Source: CAYGTS01 sp964352905 | GTDB lineage: Bacteria > Pseudomonadota > Gammaproteobacteria > JAHCLG01 | NCBI GenBank assembly: GCA_964352905.1 | Contig: CAYGTS010000020.1 | Coordinates: 1-26,830, forward strand | Length of the DNA: 26,830 nt | Reading direction: 5' to 3' | Shown: positions 6,789 to 14,136 of the stretch, piece after piece | How the letters are laid out: the number at the start of each line of letters is the position of its first letter | Position numbering within the stretch: the stretch's first letter is position 1 | Made by a program: the position numbers and the translations under genes | The notes under the pieces: model-generated | Database searches by the model: none | What the model was told of the DNA's origin: nothing | The model's input: only the letters and a program-made list of their open reading frames with translations

Positions 6789-8784
6789 GAGCTACTGCCT
6801 CCTTAAAATGAGCGATTTCTGTTTGTTTAACGATTGCAGCGGGAATATGATAATCAATATTGCGATTAAACGTTCTGCCAATCACGGTTGCGATGACACC
6901 GATGATACCCACGATAGCGGGAATCCACATATGCCACACCATGGCAAAGCCAAAAATACCGGAAAATATCGCAATGATAAAGCCTGCCGGGGTATTTTTA
7001 GGCATGTGAATATCATGATAATCTAGCTTTTCAGGATGTTGTGGCCCAATTTCCTGGTGCTTTTGTTTATCTTCCCAAAATTGATCAATGCTGTGCACGG
7101 TTGGGATCTCTGCGAAATTATAAACAGGTGCAGGAGAGGAGGTCGCCCATTCAAGGGTGCGACCATCCCATGGATCACCGGTTGTATCGCGTAGCGCAAC
7201 ACGATTTTTAAAACTGACATAGAGTTGCAAGATTTGGAAAACGATGCCAATAAAAATCAATGCGCTACCAATTGCCGCAATAATAAAATAGGGTTGTAGC
7301 GCAACATCGCTGTAGTGATTTAAACGACGCATTACACCATTTAAGCCTAAAATGTAGAGTGGCATAAAGGCAATGTAAAAACCACTAACCCAAAATGCAA
7401 ACGCCCATTTACCCGTTTTTTCATCAAGCCTAAAGCCAAAGGCTTTGGGGAACCAATAAATAAAACCAGCAAAATAACCGAATAACACACCACCAATAAT
7501 CACATTATGGAAGTGTGCGACCAGGAATAAGCTATTGTGGGTTTGGAAATCAACCGGTGGAATGGCCATTAACACCCCTGTCATTCCGCCAATTGCAAAA
7601 GTGGTGAAAAAGGCGATAACCCATAGCATTGGCGTGGCTAAGGTAATGCGACCTTTATACATGGTGAATAACCAGTTAAAGATTTTAACACCGGTTGGTA
7701 CGGCAATAATCATGGTAGCGATACCAAATGCGGCATTCACATCACCGCCAGCACCCATGGTGAAGAAATGGTGTAACCATACGATAAAAGATAGCACCGT
7801 GATAACGGCAATCGCGTAAACCATAGTAGTGTAGCCAAATAAGCGTTTACGGCTAAAGGTAGCAACCACTTCTGAGAAAATACCAAAGGCTGGTAGCACC
7901 AGAATATACACTTCAGGATGACCCCAAGCCCAAATCAGGTTAATATACATCATCATATTGCCGCCAGCATATTGCGTGAAAAAATGCATATCAAGATAAC
8001 GATCAAGGGTGAGTAAGGCCAACGACACGGTTAACACAGGGAAGGCAAGTGCGACTAAAATCATTGCGCACAAGACAGACCAAACGAAAATAGGCATTTT
8101 CATTAAGGTCATGCCAGGGCAGCGCATTTTTAAAATGGTCGCGATGAAGTTAACTCCACCGAGCAAGGTGCCAACACCGGCGATTTGTAGTCCCCAAATA
8201 AAATAATCGACCCCAACGCCCGGGCTATATTGTAGCTCTGAAAGCGGTGGATAGGCGAGCCAACCGGTTGCCGCAAAGTTGCCCACAACCAAGGAAACGT
8301 TGATTAACATTGCCCCAACGAAAGTCATCCAGAAACTGAAATTATTCAGGTAAGGGTAAGCAACATCGCGTGCGCCAATTTGCAAGGGCAAGACCATATT
8401 CATTAAACCAAACATAAAGGTCATGGCAACGAAAAAAATCATGATAACGCCGTGTGCCGTGAAAATTTGGTCATAGTGTTCAGGTGGTAAATAGCCCAGA
8501 TGACTACCTGCTGCAATGGCTTGCTGCGAACGCATTAGTACGGCATCAGAAAAACCGCGTAATAACATCACACCAGCCAGTAACATATACATGATACCGA
8601 TTTTTTTGTGATCAATTGTAGTAACCCATTCTGACCAAATGTAGCCCCATTTTTTCATCGCAGTTATGGTGATTAGTGTGCCAAACAAAACGATGGCCAT
8701 AAAAATACCCGCGCCCATGATAATAGGGGTATCAAAAGGAATAGCGTCTAAGGTTAATTTACCGAAAATAAGATGTTCTAGCAT
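6781..8784 (-). CDS. cyoB: Cytochrome bo3 ubiquinol oxidase subunit I
   Basis: The 667-residue catalytic subunit of the haem-copper quinol oxidase, matching the usual CyoB length. It contains the haem and copper ligands and proton-channel motifs: H111 in HGVIMIFFVA (low-spin haem ligand), the WGHPEVYILVLP motif with the cross-linked His-Tyr, the HHFFT copper ligand pair, and AHFHNVIIGG with the two haem-ligand histidines of helix X. About 15 membrane helices are apparent, and WSEWVTTIDHKKIGIMY near residue 50 is the typical entry to helix I. It reduces O2 to water and pumps protons across the inner membrane. It starts 5 nt after the cyoA stop and overlaps cyoC by 8 nt. Confidence 0.97.
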   Translation of the reverse strand: MLEHLIFGKLTLDAIPFDTPIIMGAGIFMAIVLFGTLITITAMKKWGYIWSEWVTTIDHKKIGIMYMLLAGVMLLRGFSDAVLMRSQQAIAAGSHLGYLPPEHYDQIFTAHGVIMIFFVAMTFMFGLMNMVLPLQIGARDVAYPYLNNFSFWMTFVGAMLINVSLVVGNFAATGWLAYPPLSELQYSPGVGVDYFIWGLQIAGVGTLLGGVNFIATILKMRCPGMTLMKMPIFVWSVLCAMILVALAFPVLTVSLALLTLDRYLDMHFFTQYAGGNMMMYINLIWAWGHPEVYILVLPAFGIFSEVVATFSRKRLFGYTTMVYAIAVITVLSFIVWLHHFFTMGAGGDVNAAFGIATMIIAVPTGVKIFNWLFTMYKGRITLATPMLWVIAFFTTFAIGGMTGVLMAIPPVDFQTHNSLFLVAHFHNVIIGGVLFGYFAGFIYWFPKAFGFRLDEKTGKWAFAFWVSGFYIAFMPLYILGLNGVMRRLNHYSDVALQPYFIIAAIGSALIFIGIVFQILQLYVSFKNRVALRDTTGDPWDGRTLEWATSSPAPVYNFAEIPTVHSIDQFWEDKQKHQEIGPQHPEKLDYHDIHMPKNTPAGFIIAIFSGIFGFAMVWHMWIPAIVGIIGVIATVIGRTFNRNIDYHIPAAIVKQTEIAHFKEAVAHE

Positions 8785-8789
8785 AATTG

Positions 8790-9668
8790 TTATTCCACAG
8801 TTGTAGCTGATTCCCAGGTTGGGTGTTCAGCGCTATGATAAGATTGAATAATTTGTGTGAATAGGCCTGGTTTAACCCCAGCAAACACTTGCATCGGTGC
8901 GGCGATTTTAGGTTCGCGCAAGTTGCGATACTGTTCGTTATCCAATTTTTGCGTTGATTGTTTGATTTTTGTAACCCATTTAGCGAAGTCTTCATCCGTG
9001 ACTACATGCGTTATAAAATGCATATCAGAGAAGCCATCACCGTTGTATTGAGAATTTAAACTCTTAAAATTACCCAGTTCGGTTCCGACTAAATGCAAAC
9101 GTGTGCGCATGCCAGCCATGGTATAAATTTGGCTGCCTAATTGTGGGATAAAAAAGGCACTCATTGGTACGTTATCGGAAGTTAAGAAAAATTCTACTTG
9201 GCGATCTTTGGGGATCGTTAACGTATTTAAAGTAGCAATATTTTGCTCTGGATAAATGAATAACCAATTCCAGGGGAGTGCAACGACATTCACTTCTAGC
9301 GGTTTGCCAGGCACATCAATTCTACGATAGGGATCGAGTTTATGCGACATGTGCCAAGTCATGATGCCTAAAATAACAACAATCACACACGGCACACCCC
9401 ACCAAATCACTTCAAGAAAAGTATTGTGGCTCCAATTGGGGCGATAGTCTTTGCCACTACGCTTATGATGATAGCGATAAATGAAGGCAAAGCTCATGAT
9501 AATAACCGGGATGACTACGATTAGCATGAGGGCCAAGGCATCGAATAGTAATTGGCGCTCTTGAAAGGTAATGATCCCTTTGGGGTTTAATACCCCCGTG
9601 GCTTCATTACAAGCGACTAAAAAGAAAGGTAGCAATAGCGATAATTTGCGTAAATGTCGTTTCATCAT
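8790..9668 (-). CDS. cyoA: Cytochrome bo3 ubiquinol oxidase subunit II
   Basis: A 292-residue lipoprotein subunit of the bo3 oxidase. It has a lipoprotein signal with a lipobox ending LVAC at Cys20, two membrane helices (about 44-66 and 88-108) and a periplasmic cupredoxin domain (LPWNWLFIYPEQNIATLN, SDNVPMSAFFIPQLGSQIY, MAGMRTRLHLV). The copper-A cysteines of cytochrome c oxidases are absent, as expected for a quinol oxidase. A COX_ARM-like C-terminal segment follows (DFAKWVTKIKQS). The first gene of cyoABCD proper; the start could be either of two adjacent ATGs (9668 or 9665), with GAGAA just upstream. A gene for a small membrane protein precedes it by 38 nt. Confidence 0.96.
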   Translation of the reverse strand: MMKRHLRKLSLLLPFFLVACNEATGVLNPKGIITFQERQLLFDALALMLIVVIPVIIMSFAFIYRYHHKRSGKDYRPNWSHNTFLEVIWWGVPCVIVVILGIMTWHMSHKLDPYRRIDVPGKPLEVNVVALPWNWLFIYPEQNIATLNTLTIPKDRQVEFFLTSDNVPMSAFFIPQLGSQIYTMAGMRTRLHLVGTELGNFKSLNSQYNGDGFSDMHFITHVVTDEDFAKWVTKIKQSTQKLDNEQYRNLREPKIAAPMQVFAGVKPGLFTQIIQSYHSAEHPTWESATTVE

Positions 9669-9706
9669 GAATTTCTCAATGATTATCAGTTGTTATTAGT
9701 AAAAGC

Positions 9707-10102
9707 CTAGTACTGCACTAGGGGTGCCAAAAACCCCACATATAATAGGAGTAAACCCAGCATAAGTCCAAATAAACTGAACAAAGGTGGGATCTTATCC
9801 ACGTGGCGTTGCATGGTTTTTTTCCAATGTGTTGCAAACAGCACGCGATACGCGCCCGCAAACACCATGAGCAAACCAACTAAAGTGACAACTAATTGCC
9901 AATCGGCATGAAAAACAGGTTGATGCATTAAGGCTAACAACCCAAAAATAATGGGTAAAACTCCACCCATGATGTAGCCGGCTTCATCTTTAACCATGTT
10001 TTTAGCCATGGCTTTGGCGTCATCCAAGTTGAATAAGATGCCCAAGGCTAGCAAAACGGAAATGATACCAAACCACCTTGCGTAGACAATATATGACATC
10101 AT
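9707..10102 (-). CDS. Small integral membrane protein upstream of cyoABCD
   Basis: A 131-residue protein with four hydrophobic segments (about residues 8-22, 39-57, 66-88 and 105-127) and basic or charged loops. The start is set by an ideal site: AGGAGG 8 nt before ATG 10102; a longer frame to 10135 lacks such a site. It lies 38 nt upstream of cyoA on the same strand with no terminator between, so it is probably co-transcribed with the oxidase. No enzymatic motif is visible. Its position suggests a role linked to oxidase assembly or to haem, but this is inference only. Confidence 0.75.
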   Translation of the reverse strand: MMSYIVYARWFGIISVLLALGILFNLDDAKAMAKNMVKDEAGYIMGGVLPIIFGLLALMHQPVFHADWQLVVTLVGLLMVFAGAYRVLFATHWKKTMQRHVDKIPPLFSLFGLMLGLLLLYVGFLAPLVQY

Positions 10103-10231
10103 GACTAACACCTCCTGCTGTGAAATCGTTAGCATTAGACAACATCATAGCGAAAAACGCAACGTTAACTTGCTAAAAATAAGCGGGAATTGTGGTTTGG
10201 TTTTAGCGACTTTTAGGCAGCAATTCCCGGT

Positions 10232-10321
10232 GTAGCGAGGAACAGCCATATTTGGCGATAAAAGATTTTCGCTGTTTTTAGCCCAAATATGGGCGTTCCC
10301 ATCTACAGGGTGAATAGTTAC
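10232..10321 (+). mobile_element. MITE copy E, left-truncated
   Basis: The right half of the MITE, from AGATTTTCGCTGTTTTTAGC to the terminal GGGTGAATAGTTAC at 10321. A stretch GTAGCGAGGAACAGCCATAT, which resembles the opposite element end, is joined directly to the second hairpin arm, so the copy is rearranged or internally deleted. Just to its left an inverted repeat CGGGAATTG ... CAATTCCCG (10182-10230) could form a hairpin. No 8-bp duplication is evident. It marks the left edge of the accessory island. Confidence 0.75.
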
Positions 10322-10323
10322 AA

Positions 10324-10773
10324 TTAGTCGCTATCGAAATTACGGGTATAACGACATTCTTGCTTATCATTAGTGAGTAAAATGCCGATTGACCATGTGC
10401 TTTTATCGTCGTTTTTACCTAAAACAGCAACTTGGGATAGCTTGTAGTTTACTTCAGCACCACCTGTAGTAGTCAAGACAATATTGTTATCTGGCATGCC
10501 ATTATTATGATATTGAACAGTATAAACCTTATAGAGATCTTCCCATATGAAAGGAATGCTTGAAACAAGGTTGTCACCAACTTGGATATCAGCAACGATG
10601 TTTGCTGGCGCTGTTCCTTTCGCATAATAGAAATCATTCTTGTTCAAATCTAGCGTGACAGTACTAGGTTGGCAGCTGTTTGATGAATCAGCTGTTTATA
10701 GTTCCAAAGTGAGTGTTTCAGCAGAGGCTAAGGTAGTTAAAGAAGTTAGTAATAGTAGAAATAATAAACGCAT
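10324..10773 (-). pseudogene. Secreted protein gene interrupted by an in-frame stop
   Basis: Reading from ATG 10773 gives a clear signal peptide (MRLLFLLLLTSLTTLASA) and the start of a mature chain (ETLTLEL). A single TAA at 10696-10698 (codon 26) follows, and the same frame then continues without further lesion for 123 codons to 10324: TADSSNSCQPSTVTL, then GDNLVSSIPFIWEDLYK, then CRYTRNFDSD. The frame is uninterrupted on both sides of this one codon, so this is a recent nonsense mutation or a read-through or suppressed stop. The downstream part alone could start at a TTG (10647) but would lack a signal peptide. The intact product would be a 149-residue exported protein of unknown function with two cysteines. 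The start is followed on the plus strand by no competing gene. Confidence 0.75.
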
Positions 10774-10919
10774 GACCAACCCCCTTTGTTTATCTGAATA
10801 TTCACATCATACACTTTTGGGATAAATTTTGCACAATACTTTTCACTGTTAAAGCGCTTAAATTGAATCTTTACTAGGAATTTAATTAATTTTCATCCAG
10901 TTAGAAATTTTCTTGAGAT

Positions 10920-10928
10920 TGCTATAAT
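10920..10928 (+). promoter_or_regulatory. Extended -10 promoter of the orphan gene at 11052
   Basis: TGC-TATAAT is a perfect extended -10 element with no good -35 at the usual spacing. It points at the orphan gene at 11052. MITE copy F has inserted between it and the gene, so the transcript leader would now contain the 79-bp element; removing the element leaves about 45 nt between the -10 and the start codon. Confidence 0.5.
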
Positions 10929-10952
10929 TAACTAAAATTATTAAAGATAATA

Positions 10953-11031
10953 GTAACTACTCACTCCGTAGCAGGGAACGCCAAATCTGAACGTTCTGGT
11001 AAATATAAAGCTAAAGGGGGTGGGCAGATGC
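10953..11031 (-). mobile_element. MITE copy F, 79 bp short form, 8-bp duplication
   Basis: Almost the same sequence as copy C: GTAACTACTCACTCCGTAGC to GGTGGGCAGATGC. It is flanked by a perfect 8-bp duplication AGATAATA (10945-10952 and 11032-11039). One substitution in its end (GATAC to GATGC) creates an ATG at 11028 in frame with the downstream gene. The element lies in the leader of that gene. Confidence 0.92.
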
Positions 11032-11051
11032 AGATAATAAGGGTAAAAATT

Positions 11052-11837
11052 ATGCCTAGCGAGACAAGGAAAAACAGGGCGTATAGCCGTGCTCCATTAT
11101 TTTTTCCTATACAGACACCAGATGAAACTGAAACTGAAAAAGAACAAACTACTAAAACCTTAGCTAAACAACCAAAGAGCTTCCTTTTTACAGATGCAAG
11201 GGTATTGTCATCTTTGTTATTGCCAAATGCTTTTGAAAATGTCATTGCTTGCGCAAACCGATTACTTGCAGATTATGACCGTAAAACAAAAAAGCAAGTA
11301 GCAACGTTACATGCCGCCTTATTTACATCTTTAAATTCATCTGGTGAAACATTATATGCTTGTTTGGTAAGGTTTGTGAAATCCTTACCAAATTCGCAAC
11401 AAAAACAATGGAAGAAAGGACTTTACGCTTTATTGCTGCGGGCAATATCAACTATGACCAGTGATCAACATCTTGATCCTTACTTACAAGTTTGTGGTGA
11501 AAAAACACCAACATTAGAAAATATTAGCACTTCATTGGGCATGCCATATCTAAGTGCTGAGCAACTCCAGCAGTGTATTCATATAAACCATCTTAGTGCT
11601 TTGCAAACACATGTAGATGAAAAAGGTAACATTAGTTTGCCAGTGTTAATAAAAGCACTTACAGAAAATCGTTTTTCTTTTGAAGGAATGCCAGAAGAAG
11701 AGATGGAAATGATGTTTGGTGAATTAAACGAAAAATTTAGGATTCATTTCTTAACTGATACAACTTCACAAGATGAGTGCCAAGTAATCAGTGAAATAAA
11801 TTTACAGCATCGCCCAAGAGCAGCAAGCGCAGCTTAA
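11052..11837 (+). CDS. Orphan protein with RPRAASAA tail, paralogue 1
   Basis: A 261-residue protein not recognised as any known family. ATG 11052 is preferred because AAGGG lies 9 nt upstream; the ATG at 11028 lies inside the MITE end. The N-terminus (about 1-45) is polar and probably disordered. The rest is helical: a G-E-T-L-Y-A-C-L-V-R-F-V-K-S-L segment followed by KKGLYALLLRAI at about 97-132, then a module with EQLQQCI (about 170-176) and ISLPVLIKALTENR (about 194-207), an acidic MPEEEMEMMF patch (213-222) and the C-terminus HRPRAASAA. The same segments in the same order occur in the next gene, so the two are paralogues. A secreted effector is conceivable from the polar N-terminus and shared tail, but nothing proves it. 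Confidence 0.7.
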   Translation: MPSETRKNRAYSRAPLFFPIQTPDETETEKEQTTKTLAKQPKSFLFTDARVLSSLLLPNAFENVIACANRLLADYDRKTKKQVATLHAALFTSLNSSGETLYACLVRFVKSLPNSQQKQWKKGLYALLLRAISTMTSDQHLDPYLQVCGEKTPTLENISTSLGMPYLSAEQLQQCIHINHLSALQTHVDEKGNISLPVLIKALTENRFSFEGMPEEEMEMMFGELNEKFRIHFLTDTTSQDECQVISEINLQHRPRAASAA

Positions 11838-11852
11838 ATAATGTTTTCATAC

Positions 11853-11930
11853 TATACTCACAGGATTTGATTTTGCGGCACGCGCGCTGTTGATCAGCGA
11901 GACAAGTGCGCAACAAAGCCGAATAGTATA
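11853..11930 (+). mobile_element. GC-rich TATACTC repeat, copy K2 (short)
   Basis: A 78-bp copy with TATACTCACAGGATTTGATT at the left and AAAGCCGAATAGTATA at the right. The middle is shorter than in the other three copies. It lies between the two orphan paralogues and ends 26 nt before the start of the second, so it could affect termination or folding of a joint transcript. Confidence 0.75.
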
Positions 11931-11956
11931 GTCGTTATATGAGAAGGATAAGAAAA

Positions 11957-13045
11957 ATGCCAAAGAGTGCTAATCAAACACCCCAAAAAACAACGAATAG
12001 TAATATTCGGTTACTATTACAATTGCTTCTTAGCCAACAAGAAGAAATTATTAAATTTTTTAAAACTAAGCAACCTGATATTAAGATTGAAAGTTTTTAC
12101 CACTTATTATTTCTTTTAAAAGCAAAAAGCGGCAAAACTTTATATGAAACATTCAGTTTAGTAATTGCAAAACTATCTGCAGAAAAACAAGCAAAGTATA
12201 AATTTTCTCTTTATTTACTGGCTATAGAGGCTATTTTAAATAAACCTGAAAAAACATTAATAAGTAATATACCAGCGATTCTTTTGTCAACAGTAACAAA
12301 ATCACAGATGCAGCATTGTTTAGCGCCGGTAAATGAGGCTGAATTAAATGAAAGCGATATTATGTTGTATAATGATCTGCAAAAAATCACTACTGAAATT
12401 AATTTAGAAAAGTTAATAGATCTACTAATTCAGCATAAAAAGCAGTTAAATTTATTGTTAATTACAGATCAAACAAAACAAAAAGTGATGCATTCAAATT
12501 CAACTATGGATATTGTGATTTATAATTTGGGTTGCTGTTTAGCTGGGTTGCAACATAGAAAGTTACTTAAAGCTGGCCCACATTTTTATGAATATCCAGC
12601 GATTAGAAATACGCACTTTAAAATACCCACAATAAATCAAAAACAGATTGTAGAATGTTTGCAAGGTATAACCAGCGATCAACTTAAAACTGAAAAAGAC
12701 AAAAAATTATATAGGCGTTTAAGTAGGGCAAAATATTTAAGTTTGAGAGATATAAGTTGGTTATGCTTAAGGCTTTCTAGAAATAGAAAATTACTTACTG
12801 AAGAAGGAATGTCTTTAGTATTGGATTCAAAAGATCCTTTAGATCTAGCCATTTATAATATAGGCCGTGAGTTAGTGAGTAAACCTGAACACAAATTAAC
12901 CTTACAGCGCATTGAACAGTTTGAACAGTTGGCGAAATTATCATCGCCAAGGCGCACTACTGCCCACAGATTTTCAGCAGGGCTACCAGAAAGGCCCAAG
13001 CCCTTTTGTGATATAGTTCGTCCTAGAGCAAGTAGTGCTGCATAA
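11957..13045 (+). CDS. Orphan protein with RPRASSAA tail and duplicated module, paralogue 2
   Basis: A 362-residue helical protein, not recognised. ATG 11957 is preferred because AGAAGGAT lies upstream at suitable spacing; an ATG at 11939 is possible. After a polar, basic N-terminus comes a GKTLYETFSLVIAKLS/KFSLYLLAIEAI region (about 59-94) matching paralogue 1. Two copies of one module follow. Module a (about 115-194) has SQMQHCL, MLYNDL, INLEKLIDLLIQHKKQL and MDIVIYNLG. Module b (about 228-305) has KQIVECL, KLYRRL, LSLRDISWLCLRLSRNRKLL and LDLAIYNIG. The C-terminus is VRPRASSAA, as in paralogue 1. No membrane segment or catalytic motif is seen. The modular helical build suggests a protein-binding scaffold; this is inference. 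Confidence 0.72.
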   Translation: MPKSANQTPQKTTNSNIRLLLQLLLSQQEEIIKFFKTKQPDIKIESFYHLLFLLKAKSGKTLYETFSLVIAKLSAEKQAKYKFSLYLLAIEAILNKPEKTLISNIPAILLSTVTKSQMQHCLAPVNEAELNESDIMLYNDLQKITTEINLEKLIDLLIQHKKQLNLLLITDQTKQKVMHSNSTMDIVIYNLGCCLAGLQHRKLLKAGPHFYEYPAIRNTHFKIPTINQKQIVECLQGITSDQLKTEKDKKLYRRLSRAKYLSLRDISWLCLRLSRNRKLLTEEGMSLVLDSKDPLDLAIYNIGRELVSKPEHKLTLQRIEQFEQLAKLSSPRRTTAHRFSAGLPERPKPFCDIVRPRASSAA

Positions 13046-13052
13046 AAATTTT

Positions 13053-13195
13053 GTAACTATTCAGTAAATTTCAAGGTGAATTTACCAAGAATGTTCAGAT
13101 TTGGCGATAAAAGATTTTCGCTGTTTTTAGCCCAAACGCCAGTCCTCTTGATAAGCGGGGATCAGGGCGTTCACAGCTACAGGGTGAATAGTTAC
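13053..13195 (+). mobile_element. MITE copy H, variant core, near-perfect duplication
   Basis: A 143-bp copy beginning GTAACTATTCAGTAAATTTC and ending GGGTGAATAGTTAC. Past the hairpin arm its core differs from the standard form and holds ACGCCAGTCCTCTTG and GCGGGGATCAGGGCG; copy J carries the same unit in the other orientation, so H and J form a subfamily. The 8 bp AAAATTTT precede it (13045-13052) and recur at 13197-13204, offset by one C. It separates orphan gene 2 from orphan gene 3, and a spurious start at 13076 falls inside it. Confidence 0.85.
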
Positions 13196-13240
13196 CAAAA
13201 TTTTAATAATGAATTTAACAAAATAATAAGAGAGAGAGTC

Positions 13241-13951
13241 ATGTTTTTTTCGGGAAAGATTAATTTCGAAATATTAAAGAACAAATATCCAGATGCTTTT
13301 GCTTGTCCTAGTTTTAAAAGGGCTAATCAAAGTGGTTTATTGCAACCCAGTCAAGCTTTATTTTGTTGTGATTGTCATGAGGGAGATCAAGCAGCTCCTC
13401 ATGTTAATGTTTTGTTACTTGCACAAGATACTATTGCAAAGACTGTAACAGTATATCCTGAATATAGCACCGAAGTAATTAAGTTAGAGAATAGGGTTAC
13501 TCTAAAATTTAACCCAATAATAGATAAAGCGCCATTTTATCGAATTGATTCTTTAGAAAATTTTATTGAACTATTACTTCAGCAAGATAATCTATTAAAT
13601 ATATTAAAATGTCGCTTTGCTAATTTATTTATTTTAAACAAAGAAGATTTAAAAAAACTAAATTATGAAATAAGTCATAATAATCAGCAGGCTGTATTAC
13701 TACTTGGGAAGGAGGGAAATTATCAACCCTATTTAGTGTGCCAAGATGAAAATAATCCTAAAAAAGTGATTATTTATGATAAATTTCAACAAGCAGCGCC
13801 TACCAGTAGGGCATGTTTACCTTCTTTACAGCCTACAACAAATGCAGAAGAATTTGCTTTAAATTATGATGATTTTACTACTTTCGTAACAGCCAAAGCT
13901 ACCTTGAGTAAGGACGATACTGGCTACACGCAATCTCATTTAACTTTATGA
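13241..13951 (+). CDS. Orphan protein between two MITE copies
   Basis: A 236-residue soluble protein, not recognised. The frame runs back to 13076, but its first 40 codons are MITE sequence. ATG 13241, preceded by a GAGAGAG purine run, is the credible start (MFFSGKINFEILKNKYPD). A cysteine and histidine cluster near residues 42-53 (FCCDCHEGDQAAPHV) could bind metal. The remainder alternates strands and helices (VTVYPEYSTEVIKLE, ENFIELLLQQDNLLNIL, NYQPYLVCQDENNPKKVIIYDKF) and may consist of two related alpha/beta units, each with a strand pair near LLLAQD or LLLGKE. The gene is flanked by MITE copies H and G in opposite orientation. It lacks the RPRA-SAA tail of its neighbours. Function unknown. 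Confidence 0.65.
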   Translation: MFFSGKINFEILKNKYPDAFACPSFKRANQSGLLQPSQALFCCDCHEGDQAAPHVNVLLLAQDTIAKTVTVYPEYSTEVIKLENRVTLKFNPIIDKAPFYRIDSLENFIELLLQQDNLLNILKCRFANLFILNKEDLKKLNYEISHNNQQAVLLLGKEGNYQPYLVCQDENNPKKVIIYDKFQQAAPTSRACLPSLQPTTNAEEFALNYDDFTTFVTAKATLSKDDTGYTQSHLTL

Positions 13952-13956
13952 AATAA

Positions 13957-14135
13957 GTAGTTGCTCACTCCGTAGCAGGGAACGTCCATATTTGGGCTAA
14001 AAACAGCGAAAATCTTTTATCGAAATGCTCATTTATAACTCATAAACTGCGCTTTCTCAAAAATATTTTCGCTGTTTTTATCGCCAAATCTGAACGTTCT
14101 TGGTAAATTCACCTTCAAATTTGCTGAATAGTTAC
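13957..14135 (-). mobile_element. MITE copy G, 179 bp, full length, no duplication
   Basis: A full-length element from GTAGTTGCTCACTCCGTAGC to TTTGCTGAATAGTTAC, with both hairpin arms and the GAGCATTTCGAT loop in reverse orientation. The flanks TGAAATAA and GAATAATT do not match. A complete element without a duplication is what recombination between two copies, or an adjacent deletion, would leave; this fits the truncation of the DUF2254 gene that begins right after it. It also marks the right edge of the accessory island. Confidence 0.88.
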
Positions 14136-14136
14136 G

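Noticed and set aside
10182..10230. Rho-independent terminator before MITE E
   Set aside because: CGGGAATTG/CAATTCCCG can pair, but the loop is about 30 nt and no T run follows; it is noted only as an inverted repeat.
13128..13172. Integron attC site in the variant MITE core
   Set aside because: AACGCC...GGCGTT is a short inverted repeat, but the attC core consensus (RYYYAAC/GTTRRRY) is not met and no integrase is present.
13076..13240. N-terminal extension of the orphan gene to an ATG at 13076
   Set aside because: The first 40 codons are MITE copy H read in a chance open frame; ATG 13241 with a purine-rich site is the better start.
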